Assembly: GCF_007860185.1 (NCBI RefSeq) | Contig: NZ_SJPY01000004.1 | Span: 410,656-474,655 of the forward strand | Length of the DNA: 64,000 nucleotides | DNA from: Novipirellula aureliae | Lineage (GTDB): Bacteria > Planctomycetota > Planctomycetia > Pirellulales > Pirellulaceae | Reading direction: 5' to 3' | Shown: in pieces, positions 17,916 to 27,692 of the stretch | Layout of the letters: each line of letters opens with the position of its first letter | How positions within the stretch are numbered: position 1 is the stretch's first letter | The notes under the pieces: model-generated | Databases searched by the model: none | What the model was told of the DNA's origin: nothing | The model's input: the letters and a program-made list of their open reading frames with translations, nothing else | Position numbers and translations under genes: made by a program

Positions 17916-18803
17916 AATGCGACGTCGGTCGAGAAGTGATGTTCGATCTGTCTCGATGCTTGCTCCGAGGCATCGAGGGAGTCGAGCAAGAGTGGCAATG
18001 GGTATCGCGACTGCCATGCCCCCAAAAAAACTTCCGCAACTTCCCTTTCACCCACAAATTCTCCTGAAGAGCCTCGGAAAAAAGGGGGCCCCGATTCCCG
18101 CCCCAGATGGGAGTGACGGAGGCAGCGCGATCCAATGTCCGGAGACTTCGGCCACGCAAACGCTACGTTCGAATCTGGATAAGCCGCCGCCGTCTGCAAC
18201 CAACAATCAGACTGCCTGTCCCCCCCTACCCTCCTGTCTTCGCTTCGGATCAAGCATTCGGCATTTTTTCCAGATTCCGACAAGTTTTCCACTCTTCGCA
18301 GCTTTTGCTATCAAAATTCACTAACTCTTCATCTTGTAACGAGTTACGGCGATCGGGCATGGCATGCCAATAGATGCCGGGTGCCCCCCTAAACGTTGTA
18401 AGTTATGGCAAATCAATGACTTAGTTAGCCTCAATAAATTCGGTTTGACTTTGTAGAGCGAATCTCTAAGATTCCTCGTGTTGCCCACATTTAGTGTGTT
18501 CGATGGCATTTCGACACTACGGGTAGTGAAAGCATTGGCGGTTAGGCTTCTTTTGGCGTTTTGAACACTTGATCGGATTTTTCCGAATTTTGCGTGCACA
18601 CGTCCCCAAGCATTCGCGGTGTCGCCACTACTGATCATGACTACCGGTCGAAATCAACTGATCGAATCTACTGATCGTCGACATGCAACCGCCCCTATTT
18701 TTTTTCGAAAAGGTCTGATTCAGGTGCTTCGCGAGGAACGCGAATAACCACTTTGGCACCCCAATCACGGCCCACGGACGAACCCCTTAGGAGTCTTAAA
18801 GGT
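17916..18803. other. Gene-free stretch upstream of nrdJ
   Basis: About 890 bases without a supported gene. Minus-strand frames between 17916 and 18292 overlap each other in different phases and match nothing I know. The last 200 bases should hold the nrdJ promoter and leader. I looked for a cobalamin riboswitch, because NrdJ needs B12, and saw no convincing B12-box arrangement. Confidence 0.4.
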
Positions 18804-21800
18804 ATGGCTACGGTACTTTCTGCACAAACTCAAGAAAACGCATCTCTTGAGAACGATCCAGCGATCCAACGCGTCAACGAGCAGCATGGAGTCGATTACG
18901 CCAAGTCGCAATTTGGTACGAAGCTGCGTAAGTCCCGCACGAGTGATGGACTAAAGATTGATACGGTCTTTTGTCCGGACAACGGCGAAACGCCCTTTGC
19001 CACGACGACTTGGGATACCCGTAGTGCGTCGATCAAAGATGAGATGGGCAAGGCGTTGTTCGAACAGAATAGCGTCGAGGTGCCATCGAATTGGACTCAA
19101 TTGGCAACCAACGTGGTTGTATCGAAGTACTTTTACGGCGATCCGCACAATGCAGGCGAGCGAGAACGGAGTGTTCGCCAACTGATTCATCGGGTAACCC
19201 GTACGATTACCGACTGGGGCTTGGCCGATGGATACTTTGATTCCCCCGCGGATGGCGATCGTTTCTATCGCGACTTGACTTGGTTGTGTCTTCATCAACA
19301 TGGTGCCTTCAACAGTCCTGTTTGGTTCAACGTTGGGCTGCATGCTCAGTACGGCGTCATTGGCGATAAGTGCAATTGGCACTGGGATGCAGAAACACAA
19401 GACACCGCTCAGCCGGACAACCCCTACGAATACCCACAAGGCTCGGCGTGCTTCATCCAATCGGTCGCCGACAACATGGAAGACATCATGCGTTTGGCAT
19501 GTAGCGAAGCGATGTTGTTCAAATTTGGTTCCGGTACGGGAACGGACCTGTCGACGATCCGCTCGCAACGAGAGAAATTATCGGGTGGTGGAACTCCGTC
19601 GGGTCCCTTGTCGTTCATGCGGGTCTACGACTCGATCGCTGGGGTCGTCAAAAGTGGCGGCAAAACCCGACGCGCTGCGAAGATGCAATCGTTAAAAGTT
19701 TGGCATCCCGATGTATTGGAGTTTATCGAGTGCAAATGGAACGAAGAGAAGAAGGCGCACGCGTTGATTCGCCAAGGCTACGAGTCGAACTTTAACGGTG
19801 AAGCATACAGCAGTGTTTGTTTCCAGAATGCGAATCTTTCGGTTCGCGTGACGGACGATTTCATGGAAACGGTTCGTGACAACAAGTCGTTCCAAACCCG
19901 CTGGGTTGACGAGAAGACTGCCGGCGAAGCCCCCCAGTACGATGCTCGCGAATTGCTCAACAAGATGGCTGAGTGTGCCTGGCATTGCGGCGATCCCGGC
20001 GTTCAGTACGACACGACGATCAACAAATGGCATACCTGCCCTAACAGTGGCGAGATCAATGCGAGTAATCCTTGCAGCGAATACATGTTCCTCGACGATA
20101 CCGCTTGCAACTTGGCATCGATCAACCTGATGAAGTTCGTCGGTCGGGACGGCAGTTTTGATGTGGAAAGATTCCGAGCGGCATCACGATTGTTCTTCAT
20201 CGCCCAAGAGATTCTCGTTGACCACGCGTCGTATCCAACCGAGCCGATTGCTCGCAACAGCCACGCGTTTCGCCCGCTGGGGCTCGGTTATTCGAATTTG
20301 GGCAGCGTCATCATGACCGCTGGCTTGGCATACGATTCGGATGCGGCGAGAGGTTTGTGTGGTTCGCTGACTGCGCTGCTTCATGGCGAAGCGAATCGCA
20401 CGAGTGCCGAGCTGGCTGGCGCCGTCGGCCCATTCGATGGCTATGCCGAGAACGAGGCTCCGATGCTGGGTGTGATGCAAATGCACCGAGATGCATGTGA
20501 CGAGATCAACGACGATGGCCCTGCCGAGCTGAAACAGGCTGCCACGCAGTTGTGGGAGGAAGTACTGAAAATCGGTGACAAGTACGGTTTCCGAAATGCT
20601 CAAGCGACCGTTCTTGCTCCGACCGGAACGATTAGTTTCATGATGGATTGCGACACAACCGGCATCGAGCCAGACATCGCGCTTGTGAAATACAAGCAGC
20701 TTGCGGGTGGCGGTATGCTGAAAATCGTCAATCGCACCGTTCGCTTGGGGCTCGAAAACCTCGGTTACTCGGAAAGCCAAGTTGAAGGTATTTTGGCGTA
20801 CATTGATGAGCACGATACGATCGAAGGGGCTCCCGATTTGGATCCAGAGCACCTGAAAGTATTTGATTGTGCGTTCAAACCTGCCAACGGTGTTCGTAGT
20901 ATTGCTTGGCAAGCACACGTAGCCATGATGGCCGCCGCACAACCGTTCCTGTCGGGGGCGATCAGCAAGACGGTCAACATGCCGAATGATGTCACGCCGA
21001 AAGATATTGCCGACGCCTATTATTGGGGCTGGGAACTCGGACTCAAAGCGATTGCGATTTATCGGGATGGTAGCAAGCAGTCACAGCCACTTAATACAAA
21101 GCAAGACGAGAAGGCGGACGCAAAGGGCGAAACCGTGAAGATCAAGACGGTCGAACGCGTCGTTTACCGTCCCGCGCGTGAACGTCTGCCTGATACACGC
21201 CAAAGTTTGACTCATAAGTTCAGCATCTCCGGGCACGAAGGCTATTTGTGTGTGGGACTTTACCCAGACGGACGTCCGGGTGAAATCTTCATCACGATGG
21301 CGAAGGAAGGGTCGACGATCGGCGGGATCATGGACAGCTTTGGAACCGCGTTGTCGATCGCTCTTCAATACGGTGTGCCTCTCGAAGTTCTTGTGAACAA
21401 GTTTAGCCATACGCGCTTCGAGCCGATGGGAATGACCTCGAACAAGGACATTCGAATTGCCAAGAGCGTGGTGGATTATATTGCCCGCTGGCTCGGGTTG
21501 ACCTTCATGAGTGGTCACGGTGATTATTCGCCTTCAGCGGCGAAGGCTGAAAAAACCAACGATGGAAACGGCCCCACCACTGCAGCAACCAATCGAGCGA
21601 TCGAAGAACTCCGCGAAGATGCCGGAGCAGCCGTCGCGATTGCTGAACGAGCAACGTTTCTAGCGAGTTTGCCAGATTCACATTCAGGCAACGGGCAACC
21701 AGGTAGCAACGGGCAACCAGGTAGCAACGGGCATTCGGGTAGCAACGGGCAACCAGGAAGCAACGGGCATTCGGGTGGGGACAGCGAGCAGGAGTCAAGG

Positions 21801-21953
21801 AGCGTTTTTGATCCGTCCGTCACTTCACAGACCGAGCAGTTCGCCCGCTTCCAAATGGATGCTCCATCGTGTGACAACTGCGGCTCAATCACCGTACGCA
21901 ACGGCAATTGTTATCTGTGCCACAACTGTGGCAACAGTATGGGCTGCAGTTAA
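18804..21953 (+). CDS. nrdJ: Vitamin B12-dependent ribonucleotide reductase (class II)
   Basis: A 1049-residue enzyme reducing ribonucleotides to deoxyribonucleotides with adenosylcobalamin. Visible are the specificity/loop region FGSGTGTDLSTIRS, the active-site block NPCSEYMFLDDTACNLASINL (Cys and Glu of the radical site) and APTGTISFMMDCDTTGIEP. A C-terminal Cys-rich zinc-type tail follows (CDNCG, CYLCHNCG, CS at the end), which carries the redox cysteines. ATG 18804 is preferred because AGGAG lies upstream; a TTG 17 codons earlier lacks support. A Gly/Asn/Ser-rich linker made of five 18-bp repeats joins core and tail. The gene is monocistronic. Confidence 0.95.
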   Translation: MATVLSAQTQENASLENDPAIQRVNEQHGVDYAKSQFGTKLRKSRTSDGLKIDTVFCPDNGETPFATTTWDTRSASIKDEMGKALFEQNSVEVPSNWTQLATNVVVSKYFYGDPHNAGERERSVRQLIHRVTRTITDWGLADGYFDSPADGDRFYRDLTWLCLHQHGAFNSPVWFNVGLHAQYGVIGDKCNWHWDAETQDTAQPDNPYEYPQGSACFIQSVADNMEDIMRLACSEAMLFKFGSGTGTDLSTIRSQREKLSGGGTPSGPLSFMRVYDSIAGVVKSGGKTRRAAKMQSLKVWHPDVLEFIECKWNEEKKAHALIRQGYESNFNGEAYSSVCFQNANLSVRVTDDFMETVRDNKSFQTRWVDEKTAGEAPQYDARELLNKMAECAWHCGDPGVQYDTTINKWHTCPNSGEINASNPCSEYMFLDDTACNLASINLMKFVGRDGSFDVERFRAASRLFFIAQEILVDHASYPTEPIARNSHAFRPLGLGYSNLGSVIMTAGLAYDSDAARGLCGSLTALLHGEANRTSAELAGAVGPFDGYAENEAPMLGVMQMHRDACDEINDDGPAELKQAATQLWEEVLKIGDKYGFRNAQATVLAPTGTISFMMDCDTTGIEPDIALVKYKQLAGGGMLKIVNRTVRLGLENLGYSESQVEGILAYIDEHDTIEGAPDLDPEHLKVFDCAFKPANGVRSIAWQAHVAMMAAAQPFLSGAISKTVNMPNDVTPKDIADAYYWGWELGLKAIAIYRDGSKQSQPLNTKQDEKADAKGETVKIKTVERVVYRPARERLPDTRQSLTHKFSISGHEGYLCVGLYPDGRPGEIFITMAKEGSTIGGIMDSFGTALSIALQYGVPLEVLVNKFSHTRFEPMGMTSNKDIRIAKSVVDYIARWLGLTFMSGHGDYSPSAAKAEKTNDGNGPTTAATNRAIEELREDAGAAVAIAERATFLASLPDSHSGNGQPGSNGQPGSNGHSGSNGQPGSNGHSGGDSEQESRSVFDPSVTSQTEQFARFQMDAPSCDNCGSITVRNGNCYLCHNCGNSMGCS
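21687..21776 (+). repeat. Five 18-bp repeats coding a SNGQPG linker in nrdJ
   Basis: In-frame tandem repeats encode GNGQPG/SNGQPG/SNGHSG units between the catalytic core and the cysteine tail of NrdJ. The unit length is a multiple of three, so changes in copy number keep the frame. Confidence 0.9.
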
Positions 21954-22315
21954 CCGTTTGGTGTTTATCGAATCACGTAAATCAGGAAGCCACCGATTCG
22001 TCGGTGGCTTCTGGGTTCGCGTTTTGTCACAACGAAGAAGTTTTGTCACAACGAAGAATGAGGGTAAGAATCTGTCGTGGCGGTGGCTTCCAGCCGTAGC
22101 CTACCGCAGCAAGGTGCCCCCCAGCCACGATATTGCAAGCCTAATATCAAGCGGTGATATAGCACGAGGTTGGCCAGGCACGATTGGACTCGCGTTCCAG
22201 CCTGTATTTATCACGAATCCCATGCCTCATCGATAACGAAGCTTAACGATTTTCCCAAAACGTTTCCGGTAAGTTTTCGAAGCGACCTGAAACGTATTTA
22301 CCCATCCCAAAATCT
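21954..22315. other. Intergenic region with a 19-bp duplication
   Basis: No gene seen. Two adjacent copies of GTTTTGTCACAACGAAGAA fill 22021-22058. The rest shows no clear signal. Confidence 0.5.
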
Positions 22316-22795
22316 ATGTCGCATTTTGATTCCTCCGGTCAGGCACACATGGTCGACGTATCGGCCAAATCAGTTACAGTCCGCGAAGCCGTGGCATCGG
22401 CGGAAGTGGTCATGTCGCCTTCAACGGCAGCATTTATTCGCGAAGGCACGACTGCCAAAGGGGACGTGCTTGGGATCGCCCGGATCGCTGCCATCAACGC
22501 TGTCAAGTTGACCTCCCAATTGATTCCGCTTTGTCATGCAATACCGATCGAAGCGGTATCGGTCGAATTTAATTGGAAGCAAACGCACGCGTCAGAGAAC
22601 CGTGACGTGTTGCAATGCCTTGTCACCGTCCGTACGTCCGCCAAGACGGGGGTGGAAATGGAAGCGATGACCGGTTCGTCGATCGCCGCCTTGACCATCT
22701 ACGACATGACAAAATCACTCGAAAAATCGATCGCAATTGGGCCTGTTGTTTTGGAGCGAAAATCGGGCGGCAAGTCAGGCGATTTTTCCCGATAG
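22316..22795 (+). CDS. moaC: Cyclic pyranopterin monophosphate synthase
   Basis: MoaC works with MoaA on GTP to make cyclic pyranopterin monophosphate, the first intermediate of molybdenum cofactor. The 159 residues match family length, with MVDVSAKSVTVREAVASAEV, the active-site LCHAIPIEAV (His/Cys), TVRTSAKTGVEMEAMTG and ALTIYDMTKSLEK all visible. It stands alone; no other moa genes are adjacent. Confidence 0.96.
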   Translation: MSHFDSSGQAHMVDVSAKSVTVREAVASAEVVMSPSTAAFIREGTTAKGDVLGIARIAAINAVKLTSQLIPLCHAIPIEAVSVEFNWKQTHASENRDVLQCLVTVRTSAKTGVEMEAMTGSSIAALTIYDMTKSLEKSIAIGPVVLERKSGGKSGDFSR

Positions 22796-22937
22796 TCATT
22801 GGTGGTTCGCTGGTCTGAAACAAATAGGTGTGCCGCTTGCCTAAAAGCGTTACAATCGCTACGACCGACAAGCTCCCTCGCTTTCTGCAACGAAACAATT
22901 GGATCTTTCTCACACTTCTTCCAATGTGGGATAAACT

Positions 22938-24272
22938 GTGCCTTTGATCGCTCGTTGGCTCCTATTCATTCGTTCTTTCTGGCGTTTTTGCCTGATGCAC
23001 TTGCAATCGTTTCTGCTGATCGTCGTCTCACTTAGCTGCGGCTCCCTGCCTCAAGGAGACGTCGACTTGCCTCGTGCGATCGGTGCCAGCATGGGGATGA
23101 TAACCGCTTGGTGGTTGTTGTGTCACATTGCCGCTCGCACGACCGCCAACTACGTGCTTGCCGATCAGATCGAACCACTCGAGGGCGCTCGCTACTTAGA
23201 AAAACAGCTCGACATTTTTCGCTGGCTCGGGCTCGGGGTCATCGTCATGTGTTTAGGCGGTTTTGGCCTTGCTCGTGGAATCGACTCGGTTCCCATTTTA
23301 ACCGATTCGATGTTATTGCAATCGATCGCGTTGTTGACGCCAGCGGTGCTTCTAGCCGCCGCGAGTTGGTCGGCCGAGCACCGTTACGGCGTTCGAATGG
23401 GATACGTTGACTCGGGAATTGGCGAACACTGGAGTGCAATCTCGGGGGCCTTTCGAAGCGGGATGGCTTGGTTAATCGTACCGATTGGTTTCTTGCTAGG
23501 AGTCGCTGATTTCGTCGGTCAATTGCCGATTCAAACGGGGACCGCAAATAGCATCCTGGCAATCACATCGCTACTTTTTCTGTGTGCGGGACTGCCATGG
23601 ATTGTTTCTCGATTGTTCAAAACGGAAGCTCTGGATACGGCGACCAACGAATGGGTCACTTCGCTACTCGAAAATTCAGGACTGCGGCGCACCAAGGTTG
23701 CTCGCTGGAATACGAGCGGCCGGGCTTTCAACGCAGTCATCATCGGATTTTTGCCGCCGATTCGGACGATGTTGATTTCAGATCGTTTGCAGGACGAATT
23801 ATCGCGAACTCAAATTGCAATGGTCGTTCTGCATGAAGCGGCTCACTTGCGACGTCGTCATGTCCCGCTACGAATGTTGGCGATCTTGCCTGCTTGGGGC
23901 TTCGGTGCCTTGGTTACTCATGTGGCGGGCGAGGCCAGCTGGGCGACGGCAGCCGGAAGTGCCGCGGGGCTATTGATGACGTTAATCGTCTTGCGAATGG
24001 TTGCCTACCGAACGGAGCTCGATGCCGATCTTCAGGCTTGTCGGATGGCGGTCGCGATCGCGCCATTGGTCGACGATGTTCCAACGACCTATGACGACGC
24101 AGCGACAACTCTCGGCCTCGCCCTGCTCCGCGTGACAGAGGAACATCCTCAAAATCGTCGCCGAACTTGGCTTCATCCAGGCGTGGATGAGCGCATCGAG
24201 TTCATGCGGCGAAATTGCCAAGCTGAAATCAAAAACAGCACCACCGCAGGAACCATCGCAAACCCCGCATAG
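22938..24272 (+). CDS. Membrane M48-type zinc metalloprotease
   Basis: A 444-residue protein with about six hydrophobic segments before a gluzincin core: FNAVIIGFLPPIRTMLISDRL (the M48-like strand preceding the active site), then HEAAH (HExxH, zinc ligands and general base) and the later ELDADLQA, whose Glu is the expected third ligand. Membrane position and order fit M48 (HtpX/Ste24-like) or a related M56-like protease; substrates are unknown. The start is GTG 22938; ATG 22995 is an alternative. The last 100 bases overlap the 3' end of the convergent membrane gene. Confidence 0.78.
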   Translation: MPLIARWLLFIRSFWRFCLMHLQSFLLIVVSLSCGSLPQGDVDLPRAIGASMGMITAWWLLCHIAARTTANYVLADQIEPLEGARYLEKQLDIFRWLGLGVIVMCLGGFGLARGIDSVPILTDSMLLQSIALLTPAVLLAAASWSAEHRYGVRMGYVDSGIGEHWSAISGAFRSGMAWLIVPIGFLLGVADFVGQLPIQTGTANSILAITSLLFLCAGLPWIVSRLFKTEALDTATNEWVTSLLENSGLRRTKVARWNTSGRAFNAVIIGFLPPIRTMLISDRLQDELSRTQIAMVVLHEAAHLRRRHVPLRMLAILPAWGFGALVTHVAGEASWATAAGSAAGLLMTLIVLRMVAYRTELDADLQACRMAVAIAPLVDDVPTTYDDAATTLGLALLRVTEEHPQNRRRTWLHPGVDERIEFMRRNCQAEIKNSTTAGTIANPA

Positions 24273-24607
24273 CGATGTAGCAACGCCAATGTATGCATCG
24301 TCTCGGTTGATGGAATGGGCAACATGCAAACAAAGACGGTTAGAATCGTCAAAAAACCCGTTGCAATCGTCACCCAAAAACTGATTTTCTGCGCCGGACT
24401 TGCTTCTCCAGCCCCCAGCATACGGCCAACCCCAAACACTGCTAAAAGCGGTAGAGTGAATACCAAAACGCCACTCGCCATCATGTGAGCCAATAACATA
24501 TTGCCGCCCACATGCGAACCGCCCAGCGATGGGAGGGAGGTGATTGTCAGAGCCACAACGCTAATCGCGAGCCCCAACCAACATAGACTTTCGAAGAGTT
24601 TCAACAT
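24173..24607 (-). CDS. Four-helix membrane protein, putative partner of the heptahaem cytochrome
   Basis: A 144-residue protein with four predicted membrane helices. His residues lie at the edges of helix 2 (NMLLAHMMASG) and helix 4 (METMHTLALLHRYAGFAM), a layout seen in small b-type cytochromes; haem binding is inference. It starts three bases after the stop of the multihaem cytochrome gene, so the two form an operon. Its 3' end overlaps the M48-type protease gene by 100 bases on the opposite strand, covering its last helix. No family name could be given. Confidence 0.7.
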   Translation of the reverse strand: MLKLFESLCWLGLAISVVALTITSLPSLGGSHVGGNMLLAHMMASGVLVFTLPLLAVFGVGRMLGAGEASPAQKISFWVTIATGFLTILTVFVCMLPIPSTETMHTLALLHRYAGFAMVPAVVLFLISAWQFRRMNSMRSSTPG

Positions 24608-24610
24608 AGC

Positions 24611-26740
24611 TTAAACAGATTTTTGGTTACCGGAGACCAGACGCGATGAAAAAGCACCGACGCCAACCAAGAGGACGACGAGCAGCACCACCAACGAACC
24701 GGCGATCAGAAATTTGAAGATCTTGCGGCCACCAAACAATTGGTTCCAAAGCAAAATTTGGTTCGCACTTCGACCACGAAGCTCCGCCATCGTGATTGCC
24801 GGTCCTTGACCGGGTGCGGGACCGACCGCCTGTACGACCGAATCAAAAATCACAGCCCCTTCGGCATGGCATTCAAGGCATCCGTTCACCCCGAGCGACC
24901 AACCGGCGGGGCGTACATTGTGTGCCAACGGCCAACGAACCATGTCGACCGATTCAGGATTTTTCAATTCGGACTTTTCCATTCGCACAAGTTCGCTGAC
25001 ATTGGTATCGACATCGACATCGACATCGCCCTCCGTAGCGGCACTCTTTTTGTAGATTCGTCCATTGGCGACATAGACGACCGCTTCGGCATCGAGTTCG
25101 TTTTCGAGCGCCGATAAAGTGGCAGAGACTTTTTCGTTGAATCGTTTTATGCCAGCTTCGATGCGAAAGGTTTCGATTTTCGCCAGTTCTTCTTCCGTCA
25201 GTTCTTCATCTTTCAAAGAGGCACGTTCCTCGCCGAGAATCTCTTTTCGCTCCGTGCGACTCGCCACGGGCATCACCAACTCGTCGACAAAGTTCCGCCG
25301 GACGCGTAGCGAGCGACGGGTCAAGTCATAGATTTTCGACGGATCAATCGGCGTCAATTCGCCATCGCGAATCGTTCCCCAGAATGCTGGCCATACGGCA
25401 CGTTGGGGGTAAATTTTACCGTCTTCTCCGAGTCCAAAAACAGGAGCGACGATGCGTGGCAATTCACGGCCAGTCCGATGCCCTTTTTCACCAAGTCCAT
25501 GAGCGAAACTGGTTAGCATCCCCATCGATTCGGGTTTCGGGACCGGACCGCTATGACAAGTCGTGCACGACATGATCTTGAAGTGTACCGGTGGAAGACC
25601 TTCGTGCAGCGGCTGCGGAGCGCCCATACGTCCACGTCGCAAGGTGATATCGACGCTCGGTGGTTGGCTTTGGCTGCTAGCCGCAGTCGGTGTCGCGTTG
25701 TGGCTCGATGTCCCAGCCGGATTCTCGGTTCCAAAGTGGCACCCGGAACAGCTCAGGGTCACCATTTCACGCCGTATCTGCGGGTCGTCGTAGGTTTCAC
25801 TTTCGCCTTCGTAGCCGCGAATGGTATTGTGATCGATTCCATTTCGGTGGCAGTCAACGCAGGCCATACCGGCGCGGAGGTGGACGTCTTGGTCGTGCAT
25901 CCATCGCTCTTCGATGCCATCGGGTCCGACGGTTCGTTGGCTATGGCATTGATAACATGCGTTATTGTCAGGCTTGCGCACCAGATCGATGAAGACGGTC
26001 CCATCGGGCGAGAAGATTCGATCGTCGTAGTCGACCTTGGGCAGATTGCTTTGAACCGATTCGTCAGCCGGATCGGCCCCCTCCCTGATTCGCGAGACTT
26101 TTCCATCGATTGTGCCGAGCCGCAGCCCGGCCGTTGCTGCCCAAGCAAAGTTGTCGTCCTTGATTTGCTCACGACGGGCATTAAAGTCGTAGCTGCCTTG
26201 GGACGCGTGACAGGACATGCAATCGATTCGAAGCATACCACTGAGTTTCCAACGATCGGAAACAACGTCATCCTGCTCAGGTGCGGCGACTCCACCACCG
26301 GGGATACGATCGCCAAACTGATGAGTCATCTGCCACGGAGTGATCCCCAGCTCGTTCGGGTTGAACAGTTGATCGTTCTTGCGGTAGGAAAGCGGAAGTT
26401 GGGTTCCCGTTCGTTCTTCGGTCCAGATCCAAGGTTCGCCTTGGCGACCGTCGTTGGTATCAGGCAGGAAAGCGTTAAAATGCCACCCATGTGAAATTGT
26501 GTCGTAATCGTGGCATCTCCCGCAAGTCATCAAAGGAGAATAGGGTTTTTGTGAGTCAGCATTGATTTTGTTGTTGGCGGCATCGTAGAGATCGATGTGA
26601 TGCAGAAATGCGGAATCGCTATCGCTATGGGCAAAGCGGCTATCGGCCGCCTCGGCATCGAGTGCCCCACGGATCGCGACCATTGTCAAAAGCGAGACAA
26701 CAAGAACAAAAACGTTTCGAAATCGCATCGGGGTTTCCAT
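24611..26740 (-). CDS. Seven-haem c-type cytochrome with C-terminal membrane anchor
   Basis: Counting from ATG 26740 the protein has 709 residues, an N-terminal export signal, seven CxxCH haem-c sites (CGRCH 73, CMSCH 174, CYQCH 262, CVDCH 294, CSGCH 331, CTTCH 392, CLECH 621), a Glu-rich helical region (about 490-550) and one membrane helix near residues 675-697. It is probably periplasmic and tethered to the inner membrane, carrying electrons between a membrane partner and a soluble acceptor. HGWHFNAF after the first site supplies possible distal ligands. The start is chosen before the signal peptide; the frame is open 20 codons further. The next gene codes a small membrane protein. The substrate is unknown. 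Confidence 0.85.
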   Translation of the reverse strand: METPMRFRNVFVLVVSLLTMVAIRGALDAEAADSRFAHSDSDSAFLHHIDLYDAANNKINADSQKPYSPLMTCGRCHDYDTISHGWHFNAFLPDTNDGRQGEPWIWTEERTGTQLPLSYRKNDQLFNPNELGITPWQMTHQFGDRIPGGGVAAPEQDDVVSDRWKLSGMLRIDCMSCHASQGSYDFNARREQIKDDNFAWAATAGLRLGTIDGKVSRIREGADPADESVQSNLPKVDYDDRIFSPDGTVFIDLVRKPDNNACYQCHSQRTVGPDGIEERWMHDQDVHLRAGMACVDCHRNGIDHNTIRGYEGESETYDDPQIRREMVTLSCSGCHFGTENPAGTSSHNATPTAASSQSQPPSVDITLRRGRMGAPQPLHEGLPPVHFKIMSCTTCHSGPVPKPESMGMLTSFAHGLGEKGHRTGRELPRIVAPVFGLGEDGKIYPQRAVWPAFWGTIRDGELTPIDPSKIYDLTRRSLRVRRNFVDELVMPVASRTERKEILGEERASLKDEELTEEELAKIETFRIEAGIKRFNEKVSATLSALENELDAEAVVYVANGRIYKKSAATEGDVDVDVDTNVSELVRMEKSELKNPESVDMVRWPLAHNVRPAGWSLGVNGCLECHAEGAVIFDSVVQAVGPAPGQGPAITMAELRGRSANQILLWNQLFGGRKIFKFLIAGSLVVLLVVLLVGVGAFSSRLVSGNQKSV

Positions 26741-26960
26741 AAAACCGCTTCGATAAAACTTTAACTCGGCATAGCCGCAAAACGTAGCGAAAGTCGCCAA
26801 GACTTTCGCCCCGCACGCCCCCCCCCGACGAAACGGTTGACGAGTTCCGCTACAGGATTAGGCTACCCCATTCACGATTTGTCTAACAGCTACCATACTG
26901 GGACAGAGCCGACGACTCGGCCGCACAAAAATATAACCCAACCAAACAGGAGATGCGACC

Positions 26961-27476
26961 ATGGGAAGATCTGGAGTCATTACTTTTAAGGGTAACCCAA
27001 TGACGCTTGAGGGCGACGACTTAGCCGTCGGTGCCGCAGCCCCCGATTTCAAATTACACTATGCCGATGCAGGCATCCAAACGCTCACGTTAGCCGACTT
27101 AAAGGGCAAACCATCGGTGATTAGTATCGTGCCAAGTTTGGATACGCCGACGTGCGCCATTCAAACGAAGCGTTTCAATCAAGAGTTAGGATCGCTAGGT
27201 GACAAGATCCATTGTGTCACGGTAAGCCGCGATCTACCGTTTGCACAAGCTCGTTTTTGCGGTGCGGAAGATGTCAAAATGCGAACCGCCAGCGACTATC
27301 AAACGCATGCGTTTGGCAAGGACTATGGTGTGACGATCGAAGAATTGAAATTGTTAACGCGAGCCGTTTTCGTCCTCGATGCCGATGGCAAAGTGATCTA
27401 CAAGGAAATCGTGCCGGAAGTAACCAACGAGCCCGATTATGCTGCCGCAATGGCCGCCATCAACTCCTTGGTGTAA
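26961..27476 (+). CDS. tpx: Thiol peroxidase (atypical 2-Cys peroxiredoxin)
   Basis: Reduces hydrogen peroxide and organic peroxides using thioredoxin. The 171 residues match Tpx length. The peroxidatic block SIVPSLDTPTCAIQTKRFN and the resolving-Cys region ARFCGAED are both present, with the C-terminal AVFVLDADGKVIYKEIV. The start ATG 26961 has GGAGA upstream. It is divergent from the multihaem cytochrome gene. Confidence 0.96.
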   Translation: MGRSGVITFKGNPMTLEGDDLAVGAAAPDFKLHYADAGIQTLTLADLKGKPSVISIVPSLDTPTCAIQTKRFNQELGSLGDKIHCVTVSRDLPFAQARFCGAEDVKMRTASDYQTHAFGKDYGVTIEELKLLTRAVFVLDADGKVIYKEIVPEVTNEPDYAAAMAAINSLV

Positions 27477-27505
27477 TCCATTTGATGCCTTTCACAATTT
27501 GTAGT

Positions 27506-27590
27506 GGATCTTGTTAAAGATCCCACACAATTTGTAGTGGATCTTGTTAAAGATCCCACACTGCATGGATCTTTAACAAGATCCACTACG
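27506..27590. repeat. Cluster of three GGATCTT palindromes (hairpin family B)
   Basis: Two direct copies of GGATCTTGTTAAAGATCC (27506-27523, 27539-27556) and one inverted copy (27567-27584). The second and third together with their flanks form 23-nt perfect arms (27534-27556 and 27567-27589) around a 10-base loop. Located 30 bases after the tpx stop, so it could end tpx transcription, but no T-run follows. Confidence 0.8.
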
Positions 27591-27692
27591 CTCTACGCCC
27601 AAATGAAGATGTGGCAAAACAGTAGTGCTTTGTCTAAATTTGATTTCGGTTACCGCTAACCCTAAAGTTTGAATCTGGTTAAATCAGAAGCG

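Noticed and set aside
17699..18292. Minus-strand reading frame of 197 codons
   Set aside because: It runs through the 116-bp element's end and across three phases of other frames; no domain or start is convincing.
18400..18803. Cobalamin riboswitch upstream of nrdJ
   Set aside because: Only a stray GCCACT is present; no B12-box arrangement or paired helices could be made out by eye.
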